In this document: piece after piece, positions 23,627 to 34,008 of the stretch
Layout of the letters: the number at the start of each line of letters is the position of its first letter
Numbering within the stretch: the first letter of the stretch is position 1
The notes under the pieces: generated by a model
Told to the model about the DNA's origin: nothing
What the model saw: only the letters and a program-made list of their open reading frames with translations
Database searches by the model: none
Assembly: GCA_024138025.1 (NCBI GenBank)
Contig: JAMXBD010001385.1
Span: 248,001 to 312,000 of the forward strand
Origin: Combretum micranthum
Lineage: Eukaryota > Streptophyta > Magnoliopsida > Myrtales > Combretaceae
DNA length: 64,000 bases
Reading direction: 5' to 3'
Made by a program: the position numbers and the translations under genes

Positions 23627-23798
23627 GATGAAGGAGAAGGAGGAGAAGGTAAAGATCTATAAATGGTTTATTATTGTTCAATCTATTATAGTCATATCAA
23701 TTTGTATACCAATCACTCTGGTATTAAATAAAATAATTTCGTAAATATCATAAACATGATAAAAATTTCTACCATGATTTTAGCTATATAAATGCATA

Positions 23799-24168
23799 TC
23801 ATTTATACACATATAATAAGTTGTTCCAGCTCTCCATATAATAACAAATCAAATTTAATTTTTCAAGAAGTCTTTCAAACTTTGTCCAATCCTTGCAATC
23901 ATTTTCATCCTCAATATCACTAAGGTTAGGAAAACTTCTAGCATATTTTAGTGCATCTTTTGCTTCTCTATTATGTGCAATCTCCTTCTTGGACTTTGAT
24001 GTCCTTATTCCCACAAGTTGACCACTTACAAACACATGAAAAGTTGTTTTTTCTTTCCATAAATCCACGAAGTTCAACTTTAGTTTTCTCTTCTCGTATG
24101 CTTCATGTAACTCGGTAACAAGGTGGATGTCAAGTGTCTTTGGACCAATTATGAGCTCCAATAAGTCC
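23799..24168 (-). pseudogene. Array unit 1: best-preserved Dicer-like dsRBD exon
   Basis: This frame stays open for about 120 codons. It reads LIIGPKTLDIHLVTELHEAY, then KLKLNFVDLWKEKTTFHVFV, SGQLVGI, KKEIAHNREAKDALKYA and an acidic tail SDIEDENDCKDW. The helix-strand-strand-helix spacing with a final KKxxAxNxxAKxAL motif is that of a double-stranded RNA-binding domain. The LLEPII-P-TL lead-in, clearest in unit 7, is the linker found after RNase IIIb in plant Dicer-like proteins; DCL2 seems closest to me. A TAG acceptor-like site lies at 24169-24170. The rest of a Dicer gene (helicase, PAZ, RNase III) is not in the window. The identification is from memory of the family and unverified. Confidence 0.55.
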
Positions 24169-24879
24169 CTACAGACTTAATATACTACCAATTAGTATAG
24201 TCATGGACTTCAATAAAAACAAAGAATAAATAAAATGTAAATTCTTGATATAAGAATTTTTCACAAAGAATATATGATGCAATCACATGTATAAAAGAAA
24301 AATATTTACGTGATTTGTCCAGTTAATTCTCTATAACCCAACTATAAACTATAAATTGATGATTAAAAATCTTTTTACACCACATTCTTTTTACCATTGA
24401 ACTACCACATAATCGTGTTGAGTCATGTCTCTGCGTATCAAACTTTGCATGTTGCGTGCTTGTACATGCATGAAAAATTTGTGCTCGCATGCTGTGTTTT
24501 GCATGCTTTTCTTTCCTCGCTTATTGTACCGCGTCTGCTAATATATTCGAGGGACATATCACATGCCTCCCGCATGCTTCTGTGTGCCTTTGATTAGGTC
24601 TACTTTCACATAAATTATAATGTTTTATGTTATTTCTAGATCGCATTTTTTCCCCTATGGTTATCAAAATTTACATTATTGACATTACCTTCAAAAAATT
24701 ATAATGTAAATATGACAAATAAATTTTATAAACAAATTCATAGACACAGTAAAACTTTCTACCATGATTTTAGCTATACATATGAGGATCATATACACAC
24801 ATGTAATTAATTGTTCAAACCCTCCATAAAACCATAAATTTCAACTTTAAATTTTCACAACACCTCTCAATCCTTATTC

Positions 24880-25157
24880 ACTCCTTGTAACTATTATCAT
24901 CCTCAATTTCACTAAGGTTAGGTGAACTTCTAACATAGTTTAGTGCCTCTTTTGCTTCTCTATTGTGTGTAATGTCCCTCTAGGGTTTGTGTGTGTCCCT
25001 ATTCCCACAAGTTGATCATTTACAAACACATGCACAGTTGTTATTTCTTTCCATATATCCACAAATTTCAACTTTAAGTTTCCAGCATGGATCATATAAC
25101 GCGGTAACGGGGTAGCCTTCAAGTGCCTTTGGACCAATTATGGGTTCCAAGAAGTCC
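24880..25157 (-). pseudogene. Array unit 2: Dicer-like exon relic
   Basis: KLKFVDIWKEITTVHVFVND-like and QLVGI are readable, followed by a frameshift in the KKEIAHN region. The acceptor-like TTTTTAG at 25158-25162 is kept. Confidence 0.5.
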
Positions 25158-25884
25158 CTAAAAACATAATATATTTCCAACAAGTATAGTCATAGACTTT
25201 TAATAATCAAATAAAAAAAAAAGAATAAATAAATGGTACATGCTTGATATAACAAAAATTCACAAAGATTATATGACATAGTCACTTGTTTAAAAACAAA
25301 AATATGTGTATGATTTGTCCAATTAACTCTCTATAATCCAACTATAAACTATAAATGGCGATTAAAAATCTTTTACACCACATTCTTTTTACAATTCAAC
25401 TAGCCATAGTAAACACGTTGTGTTATGTCTCTGCATGCAAACTTTACTTGTCACTTGCTTTTATGTGCCTAACCAATTCATGCTCAAATGCTGTGTTTTG
25501 CATGCTTTTTGTACCCTTGCATACATGCTATGACATCCCACTTATTCGAGTGACATCCACATGCCTCCTGCATGCTTCCCATGTGCCTTTAATAGGGTTC
25601 TTTTTTTTTTTTTCACACAAACTACATAGTTTTTCTTTTTATTCTTTCTAACTTGCATTTTTTTTTTCTACAGTTATCAACATCTACATAATGAAATTAG
25701 CTTTAAAAAATTATGATGTAAATGTGATAAATAAATTTTACAAACAAATATCATAGACACGGTAAAAATATCTACCATGATTTTAGCTAAACATATGTGG
25801 ATCATTTACACACATGTAATAAGTTGTTCTAACCCTCCATGAAACCACAAATTTCAACTTTAAATTTTCATGACACTTCTCAAT

Positions 25885-26142
25885 TCCTATTCATTCTTTG
25901 TAACCATTATCATCCTCAATTTCACTAAGGTTCAATAACATAGTTTAGTGGCCATCTCCTTCTCAAACTTGTGTACATCCCTATTCCCATAAGTTGATCA
26001 TTTGCAAACACATGGAAAAGTTGCTTTTTCGTCCATAAGTCAACAATTTTCAACTTTAGTTTTCTCTTCTCACATGGCTCATATAACTCGGTAATAGAGT
26101 GGACTTCAATGTCTTTGGACCAATTACGAGCTTGTAGAAGTC
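25885..26142 (-). pseudogene. Array unit 3: Dicer-like exon relic
   Basis: LVIGPKTLKST is readable, then the frame breaks. A deletion removes part of the KEIAHN helix near 25935-25955. Confidence 0.5.
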
Positions 26143-26854
26143 CTTAAAAAACATAATATATTCCCAACAAGTATAGTCATAGGATTTAATAAACAAATTA
26201 ATAAATAAATCGTAAATGCTTGATATAACATTTTTTCCACAAATAATATATGATGCAATCACATGTTTAAAATAGAAATATTTGTATGATATGTTTAATT
26301 AACTCTATATGACACAACTATACACTATAAATTGGTGATTAAAAATCATTTTCGCCACATTCCTTTTTACCATTTAACTAGCTATTGTAAAAGCATTGTG
26401 TCATGCCGTCCACGTATCAAATTTTGCATGCTTTTGTGTGCTCGACCCATTCGTACACGGGTGCCATGTTTTCTTGCCTTTTTTTGTGCTCCGTGCCTTG
26501 CTGGCGTATTCATTCGCATGACATGTCGTATGCCTCCTGCTTGACTGCTGTGTGCCTTTAACTATGTTTGCTTTGACACAAATTGTATAGTTTTATTTTT
26601 TTTGTTATTTCCAACTCGTGTTTTTTTTCTTGTGTTTATCATATTTTACAATATTGAAATTAGCTTTTAAAAAATTATACTGTAAATATGAAAAATAAAC
26701 TTTACAAACAAATATCATAGATATGGTAAAAATCTCTACCATGATTTTAGCTATACATCTGCAGATCATTTGCACACATGTAATGAGTTATTTGAACCCT
26801 CCACGAAACAAAAAATTTTAACCTTAAATTTTCACGACACCACTCAATTATTCC

Positions 26855-27141
26855 TATTCATTCATTTTAACCATTATCGTCCTCAATTTCACTAAGATTA
26901 GGTAAACTTCTAACAATGTTGGGTACATTTTTTGCTTCTCTGTTGTCTGCAGTCTCTTTTTTCAACTTGTGTATGTCCCTATTCCCACAAGTCGATCATT
27001 TACAAACACATGGAAATTGCTTTTGCTTTCCACAAATCCACAAATTTCAACTTCAGGTTTCTCTTCATGCATTGTCCATATAACTCAGTAACATGGTAGA
27101 CCTCAAGTGCCTTTGGACCAATTATGGGCTCTAAGAAGTCC
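26855..27141 (-). pseudogene. Array unit 4: Dicer-like exon relic
   Basis: It aligns by nucleotide with unit 1 but is broken by several indels. The acceptor-like TTTTAG is kept at about 27142. Confidence 0.48.
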
Positions 27142-27834
27142 CTAAAAGGCATAATATATTCCCTATAAGTATAGCATGGACTTTAATAAACAAATAAATA
27201 AATAAAAGAATAAATAAAAGGCAAATGCTTGATATAACAAATTTTCAGAAAGAACATATGATGAAGTCACATGTTTAAAACAAAAATATTCGTATAATTT
27301 ATTTAATTAAGTCTTTATGACCCATCTATAAACTATAAATTGATGATTAAAAATCTTTTACACCACATTCCTTTTACCATTCAACTAGTCATTATAATCG
27401 CATTGTGTCGTGTTGTCCGTGCGTCAAATTTTGCATGTTGCTTGCTTTTGCGTATATAATGAATTTGTGCTTGCATTGTGCGTAATGTGCCATGCTAGCT
27501 TATTTATTTGAGTGATGTGCCGCATGCCTCCCATTTTTGACTCCCATGTGCCTTTAATTATGTTTGCTTTGATGCAAATTATATAGCTTTATTATTTTAT
27601 ATGTAACCCGTGGTTTTTTCTTTGTGTTTATTAAATTTTACATTATTGAAATTAGCTTTAAAAAAATTATAATGTAATTATGACAAATAAACTTTAGAAG
27701 TAAATATCATAGACATGTAAAAATCTCTACCACGATTTTAGCTATACATATGCAGATCATTTATATACATGTAATAAGTTGTTCGAACCCTGTATTAAAC
27801 CACAAATTTCAAGTTTAAATTTTCATAACAACTC

Positions 27835-28115
27835 TCAATCCTTGTAACCATTATCATCCTCAATTTCACTAAGGTTAGCTAAACTTCTAACATAGTTTAA
27901 TGTCTCTTTTGCTTTTCTATTATGTGCAATCTCCTTCTTGGACTTGTGCATGTCCATATTCCCAGGAGTTGATCATTTACAAACATGGAAAAGTTGTTTT
28001 TTATTTTCATAAATCCACAAATTTCAACTTTAAGTTTCTCTTATTGCATGTTTTATATAACCCATAACATGATGGACTTCCAAGTGTACTTAGACCAATT
28101 ATGGGCACCAAAGAG
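27835..28115 (-). pseudogene. Array unit 5: Dicer-like exon relic
   Basis: It aligns with its neighbours by nucleotide. The protein frame is interrupted and the segment just after the acceptor-like site is altered. Confidence 0.48.
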
Positions 28116-28819
28116 TCCTAAAAAACATAATTTTAATCCTAACAAGTATAGTCATCAAATTTAATGAACAAATAAATGAAAAAAAAAAAGAATAAGCAAA
28201 GGTACATGCTTTATATAACAATTTCACAAAGAATATATGATAAAGCCATATGTTATAAATAAAAATATTTGTATGACTTGTTTAGTTAACTCTCTATATC
28301 CCAACTCTAAACTTTAAATTGATGATTAAAACTCTTTTACATCACATTCCTTTTACCATTCAAATAACCATTGTAATTGCGTCATATCGTGTCATTCATG
28401 TGTTAAACTTTACATGCTTTGTAGGTCTTGTGCTTTTGCGTGCTTGACCCATTTATGCTTACGTCCATGTTTTGTGTGCTTTTTTTTTTCTTGCACACCG
28501 TGTTGTGGCGACTCATGCATTTGCATGACATGTCGAATGCCTCTTACATGCCTTCTGTATGCCATTAAATTGGTCTACTTTCACACAAACAATATATATA
28601 TAATATATATATATATATATTTTGGTATTTCTAGCTTGCCTTTTTTTTTTTTATAATAATCAAAATTTACATATTGAATTTAGCCTTAAAAAATTTACAA
28701 TGTAAATATTACAAATAAATTTTACATGCAAATATCATAGACATATGTAATAAGTTGTACTAACCCTCTATGAAAACCACAAATTTCAACTTTGAATTTT
28801 CATGACACCTCTCAATTCC

Positions 28820-29104
28820 TATATGTTCGTCGTGACCATCATCATCCTCAATTTCACTAAGGATAGCAAACTTCTAACATAGTTTAGTGCCTTTTTTGCT
28901 TCTCTACCGTATGAAATCTAATTCTTGGACTTGTGTATGTCCATATTCCAATAAGTTGATCATTTGCAAACACATGGAAAGTTGCTTTTTCATTTCACAA
29001 ATCCATAATTTTAACTTTAAGTTTCTTTTCTCGCATGGTTCATATAACTAGGTAACAGGGTCGACTTTAATTGTCTTTAGACCAATTATGAGATCCAAGA
29101 AGTC
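28820..29104 (-). pseudogene. Array unit 6: Dicer-like exon relic, acceptor-like AG lost
   Basis: The exon stretch aligns, but the TTTTTAGGGAC of other units here reads TTTTTGTCGAC, which removes the AG. Confidence 0.48.
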
Positions 29105-29563
29105 GACAAAAACATAATATATTCTCAATAAGTATAGTCATGGACTTTAAGAACAAATAAATAAATAACATAATAAATAAAATGTAAATGCTTGATATAA
29201 CATTTTTTGACAAAGAATATATGATGCACTCACATGGTTAAAAGGCCAATATATATACAATTTTTTCACTTGATTCTCAATAACCCAACTATAAACTATA
29301 AATTGATGATTAAAATCTTATACACTAGCTTTTACCATTCAACTAGACATGGTAATCGCATCGTGTCGTCTACATGTCAAAATTTGCATGTTGCTTGCTT
29401 TAGCGCGCATAACCTATTCATGCTCGCATACCATGTTTTGTGTGCTTTTTTTCCCTTGCATATCATGCCGTGCCGACTCATTTATTGACATGCCACATGA
29501 CTCATGCGTTTCTTTAATTGGGTCTACTTTCACACAAAGTACATATTTTTTATTATTTCTAAA

Positions 29564-29585
29564 TCTCTCTCTCTCTCTCTCTCTT
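29564..29585. repeat. (CT)n microsatellite inside array unit 6/7 spacer
   Basis: About eleven CT units sit where other units have a T-rich tract, so this is a unit-specific expansion. Confidence 0.85.
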
Positions 29586-29828
29586 TTTCAATGGTTGTCA
29601 GAATTCACATTATTGAAGTTAGCTATCTAAAACTTATAATGTCAATATGACAAATAGATTGTACAAACAAATTTCATAGACATGCCAAAAATTTTTACCA
29701 TGATTTTAGCTATACATATTGCGAGTCATTTACATACAGTAATATGTTGTTCTAACTCTCCATGAAATTACAAATTTCAACTTTAAACTTTCACAAACTC
29801 TCTCAAACCCTATTGAATCCTTTAACCA

Positions 29829-30059
29829 TTATCATCCTCAATTTCACCATGGTTAGGTGAACTTCTAACATAGTTTAATGCCTCTTTCGCTTTTCTATTG
29901 TGTGCAATCTCCTACAAGTTGATCATATGAAAAGTTACTTTTTCTCTCCATAAATTCACAAATTTCAACTTTAGGTTTCTCTTCTTGCATGGTTCATATA
30001 AGTCGGTAACAAGGTGAACTTCAAGTGTCCTTGGATCAATTATGGGCTCCAACAAGTCC
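29829..30059 (-). pseudogene. Array unit 7: Dicer-like exon relic, clearest linker
   Basis: It reads YHVFRDLLEPIIDPRTLEVH then LVTDLYEPCKKRNLKLKFV and stops after a short deletion in the VNDQLVG region. VFRDLLEPII also reads through the putative acceptor, so the exon may extend further upstream. Confidence 0.55.
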
Positions 30060-30754
30060 CTAAAAACATGATATGTTTCAAATAGGTATAGCTTGCAGTT
30101 TAATAAAGGAATAAATAAAAAAAAAGAAGAAATATAATGTAAATGTTGGGTATAACAAATTTTCACAAAGAATATATGATGCAATCACATGTTTAAAAGG
30201 AAAATATTTATATGATTTGTTTGATTAACACTTTATAACCCAACTATAAACTATAAATTGATGATTAAAAATCTTTTACACCACATTCTTTTTTCCATTC
30301 AACTAGCCCTGGCAATTGTGTCGTCTTGTGTCGTTCGCATGTCAAACTTTGCATGTCACTTGGTTTTGTGTACATAACTAATTCGTGCTCACATGCCATG
30401 TATTGCATGCTTTTTTTCCTTACGTACCGTGCCGTGTTGCATGCCTTCTGTGTGCCTCTGCATGCCTCTTATGTGCCTTTAATTGTGTTTACTTTCACAT
30501 AAATTGTTGTTTTTAACTTGCAGTTGTTTTGTGGTTATTATAATTTATTTTGCTGAAATTAGCTTTTAGAAATTTACAATGTAAATACGATAAAATAAAT
30601 TTTACAAAAAAAAGTCATAGACATGGTAAAAATTTCTACCATCATTTTAGCTATGCATATGTAGATAATTTGCAGACTTGTAATAAATTGTTCTAACCCT
30701 CCATGAAATCACAAATTTCGACTTTAAATTTTCATCGCACCTTTGAATTCTAAT

Positions 30755-31037
30755 TCATTCCTTGTAACCATTATCATCCTCAATTTCACTAAGATCAGGT
30801 AAACTTCTAACATAGTTTAGTGTCTCTTTTGCTTCTCTATTGTGTGCAATCTCCTTTTTAGACTTGCATATGTCTATTCCCACAAGTTGATCATTTACGA
30901 ACACATGGAAAGTTGCTTTTTCTTTCAATAAATCCACAAATTTCAACTTCAGGTTTCTCTATTCGCATGGTTCATATGAACTGGTAGCATGGTGGACTTT
31001 AAGTGTCTTTGGATCAGTTATGGGCTCTAAGAAGTCC
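30755..31037 (-). pseudogene. Array unit 8: Dicer-like exon relic
   Basis: It reads MKFVDLLKEKATFHVFVNDQ, LVGIDICKSKKEIAHNREAK and SLPDLSEIEDDNGYKE in one frame. The upstream half (DFLEPITDPKTLKVH) is in another frame after a small indel. The acceptor-like AG has become GG. Confidence 0.55.
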
Positions 31038-31739
31038 CAAAAAACATAATATATTCCAATAAGTATAGTGAGAGACTTTAATAAACAAATAAATAAAAAG
31101 TAGATTAAATAAAAGGTAAATGCATGATATAACAATTTTTTCACAAAATTCATACGATGCAGTCACATGTTTAAAACAAAAATATTTGTATGACTTGTTC
31201 AATTAACTCTCTATAACCCATGACAAATAAAAAAAAAAAAAAAACTCTATAACCCAACTATGAACTATAAATTTTTGATTAAAATCTTTTAGACCACATT
31301 CTTTTTACCATTCAACTGGCCATTGTTGTTTGCATAGCCGGTGTGCTCATGGTCGCGTCCTGTGTTTTGCATGGTTTTTTCCTTTGCTTGCCATGCTATA
31401 CTGACTCATATTCACATGATGTGTAGCATGCCTTTATTGCAGCTCCCGTATGCCATTAATTGAGTCTGATTTCACATAAAATGTATAGGTTTTTTTTATT
31501 ATTTCTAATTCGTTTTTTTTTTCTAATATGGTTATCAAAATTTACATTATTGAAATTGACTTTAAAAATTTTACAATATAAATATGATACAAATAAATAT
31601 CATAAACATGGTAAAACTTTCTATTATCATTTTAGCTATACTAATGGGATCATTTACATACATGTAATATTTTTTTCTAACCCTCCATGAAAAAGTATAT
31701 TTCAACCTTAAATTTTCATGACACCTCTCAATTCCTATT

Positions 31740-31985
31740 CATTCCTTGTAACCCTTATCATCATCAATTTCATCAAGGTCAGGTAAACTTCTAACATAGT
31801 TTAGTGCCTCTTTTACTTCTCTATTGTATCTAATCTCCTTCTTAGACTTGTATGTCCTAATGCGCATAAGTTGATCATTTACAAAGACATAAAAAATATC
31901 TTATTCTTTGCATAAATCCACAAATTTCAAGTTCGAGTTTCACTTCTCACACGGTTCATATAACTCAGTAATAGAGTGGACTAAT
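31740..31985 (-). pseudogene. Array unit 9: truncated Dicer-like exon relic at the array edge
   Basis: It aligns with the other units until about 31985, where similarity ends and Ty1/copia sequence starts. The unit lacks the LLEPII linker end. Confidence 0.5.
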
Positions 31986-31989
31986 GTAT

Positions 31990-33240
31990 CTTGTTAATAA
32001 TATGAGGTTTGATATTGCCTTTTCAGTTAATTTGTTAGTGAAATATAACTCTTCACAATCTCAAAGATATTAGAATAACATTAAGCATATACTGCAATAT
32101 CTCCAATAAAATATTGATTTTGTATTGTTTTACACAAACAAATCTAGACCTCAATTAGTTGGTTATGCATATGCTTTTTTATTCTGATTCATATAAAGCT
32201 CGACCACAGACAGGTTATTTATTTACATATAGCTATATCTTGGCGTTCTACAAAGGAAACCTTAGCTGCTACTTAATAATATCATGCTGAGATAATAGCA
32301 ATTCATGAAGGAAGTAAAGAATGTCATTGGTTAAGATCTATAACCAAACAAATTCGATAAACATGTGGTTGATCTTCAAATAGTGAAATCACAACAACAA
32401 TGTATGAAGATAAATGTAGTATGTATTGCTCGATTAAAGGAAGGATATATTAAGGGAAACAAAATAAAAAAAAATGGATTAATGTCAAAAATGGTACTCG
32501 AACTTTTTCAAAAAGTTCAATCAAATACCTAAAGTTTGGTTTTGAACAATTTGATACTTAAAATTTCTGCACAAAAATTCAATTATTTTCTTGAAATTTG
32601 GTTTTAAATAATCTGGTATTTGAAGCAAGTTTTTACTTACATTTTTTTGTACTTGAGTGAACTTGCTTTAGATAGGAAAAATATACGTAAACTTGTTTTA
32701 GGCACTAAATTATTTAAAATTTAATCTTCAGGTAGGAAAAATGTACGTGAAAAATTGCTTCAGGTACCAATTTATTCAAAATCAAACTTCAGGTATCTAA
32801 TTGAATTTTTTGTGGAGGTTTAGGTATCATTTTGGACATGATCCCTAAAACAAATTTTGATTGAAATTCTTCTCTACACATGATCTTCAAAAGAATGACG
32901 CATTTAATATTCAACATTTGGTCAAGTGATAATCTAGTAGATTCACTAAGACATTATCTACCGTAACATATAAGAAATTGGCCCATCAAATTGGAATGCA
33001 ATAACTTAAGGTTTTCTAGTGATATTGTAATTAGGAGGAGTTTAGCATTGCACTCTTTTTCCTTTAATCAAAGGTTTAGTCCTTTTGAGTTTTACTTGGT
33101 AAGGTTTTAATGAGGCAATAGCTCTCCACGAAATGGACATCCCTATGAATAGGGACTCCCCTATATTGTACAATATTTGAGAAATTATGGGAATACAATA
33201 TCATTCTTCTTATATTTACTTACTTTCTTTTGCAATTATT
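31990..33240 (+). mobile_element. Ty1/copia 3' relic (RNase H to LTR), split by a MITE
   Basis: The frames give RFDIAFSVNLL, then a broken RNase H with QLVGYAYA, TGYLF, SWRSTKETLAAT, YHAEIIAIHE, MYEDK and GYIKGN. These match in order the copia C-terminal RNase H (RPDIAFSVNLL, TLAATSSNHAEIIAIHE, EDNAACIAQ, GYIKGDRTKHI). After the MITE the pol tail continues as YTHDLQKND, FTKTLSTVTYKKLAHQIGMQ. The region 33010-33240 looks like the following LTR (GGAGGAGTTTAGC, GGGAATACAATATC near the end). Many stops and frameshifts make it inactive. Confidence 0.78.
32475..32845. mobile_element. MITE with ~100-bp terminal inverted repeats
   Basis: Left GGATTAATGTCAAAAATGGT and the inverse right end GGATCATGTCCAAAATGATA continue as matching inverted arms for about 100 bases with ~20% mismatch by eye. 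It has no coding capacity. It interrupts the copia pol tail between KGN and the YTHDLQK stretch, so it is younger than the copia insertion. Confidence 0.8.
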
Positions 33241-34008
33241 ATATTGTGTGTTTTAATTATTTTTATATAATATTAATAAAATATATTCCAATATTTAGAT
33301 AAGGAAACTTTTACATTGCCATCAATGCGAGTGAATTATTTAACTATCGAAATATATATAGTTATTGATATATTGAGTATTTTAATTATACAATTATAGT
33401 TAAGTATAAATCTAAATTGTTAAATAGCTTATTGAACCGATCCCATTAAAAAAATTGATAAAACCATAGAATCTTCTATATTAGAATATAGATTTTCTTA
33501 TTTGGTTATATTTCCATCCCTGCCACTAATATGATTGAAAGAAGAAATAAACCTATGCTTAAGAGAAATTTATATCCATTATTTTATAGGGACACAATCA
33601 TGCAATTTCCTATTATCATGTACTTTTTTACCAATAATCATACTTCGTAATCGATACCAGGCGAATATATAATAAGCATTCAGATCGAAGCAGACCATAA
33701 AGCCTTGGACGGTGCTGATAAAGAATAAAGTGGGTGCCTCAGCCATGTGGAAAGAAGACCCACATCTATTCCTACTCTACTAGAATTCTAAATTAAATGC
33801 AGTATAATATTATAATGAAACACCGTTTTTATTGCTTTTGTTGCTAATCTAATAAATCTACTTTAGTGATATCTCACTTGTTTGATTCGCAAAAGATAGC
33901 CCTTCAAGGTGAATAATAGCTATGACGAGAATGATTGTTGCCAAGAATATGATTCTATTATTTAGGTTGTATAAATAGTTATTATGGAAAAAAATATTTT
34001 TGGTTCAT
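33241..34008. other. AT-rich DNA with a dispersed block copy
   Basis: No gene is seen. 33480-33690 matches 11210-11465, and 33700-33770 matches the hAT left flank at 4075-4140. A CCTTCAAGGTGAATAAT stretch at about 33900 resembles 3480 upstream of the TNL. Confidence 0.5.

Larger units (their letters stand above)
23725..31985 (-). repeat. Tandem array of ~0.98-kb units, each with a Dicer-like dsRBD exon relic
   Basis: The landmark CCTCAATTTCACTAAGGTTA or its variants recurs at about 23909, 24901, 25914, 26881, 27858, 28846, 29836, 30778 and 31761, spacings of 942-1013 bases. Units align over their whole length in one orientation. Each has (i) on the minus strand an exon-like stretch reading as the end of a plant Dicer-like protein, (ii) an AT-rich stretch with CATGGTA...TACCATG inverted repeats, and (iii) a GC-richer island full of GCATG/CATGC. 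The array starts near 23725 and stops abruptly near 31985 inside the exon relic. Units differ from each other by many substitutions and indels, so amplification is not recent. Confidence 0.88.

Noticed and set aside
24397..29488. Recurring small cysteine-rich plus-strand frames in the tandem array
   Set aside because: They come from the shared GCATG-rich island. Starts, lengths and frames are not conserved between units, while the minus-strand exon pattern is.
23725..31985. CRISPR-like array
   Set aside because: Units of ~980 bp with diverged full-length similarity in a plant genome are a tandem satellite-type repeat, not short repeats with unique spacers.
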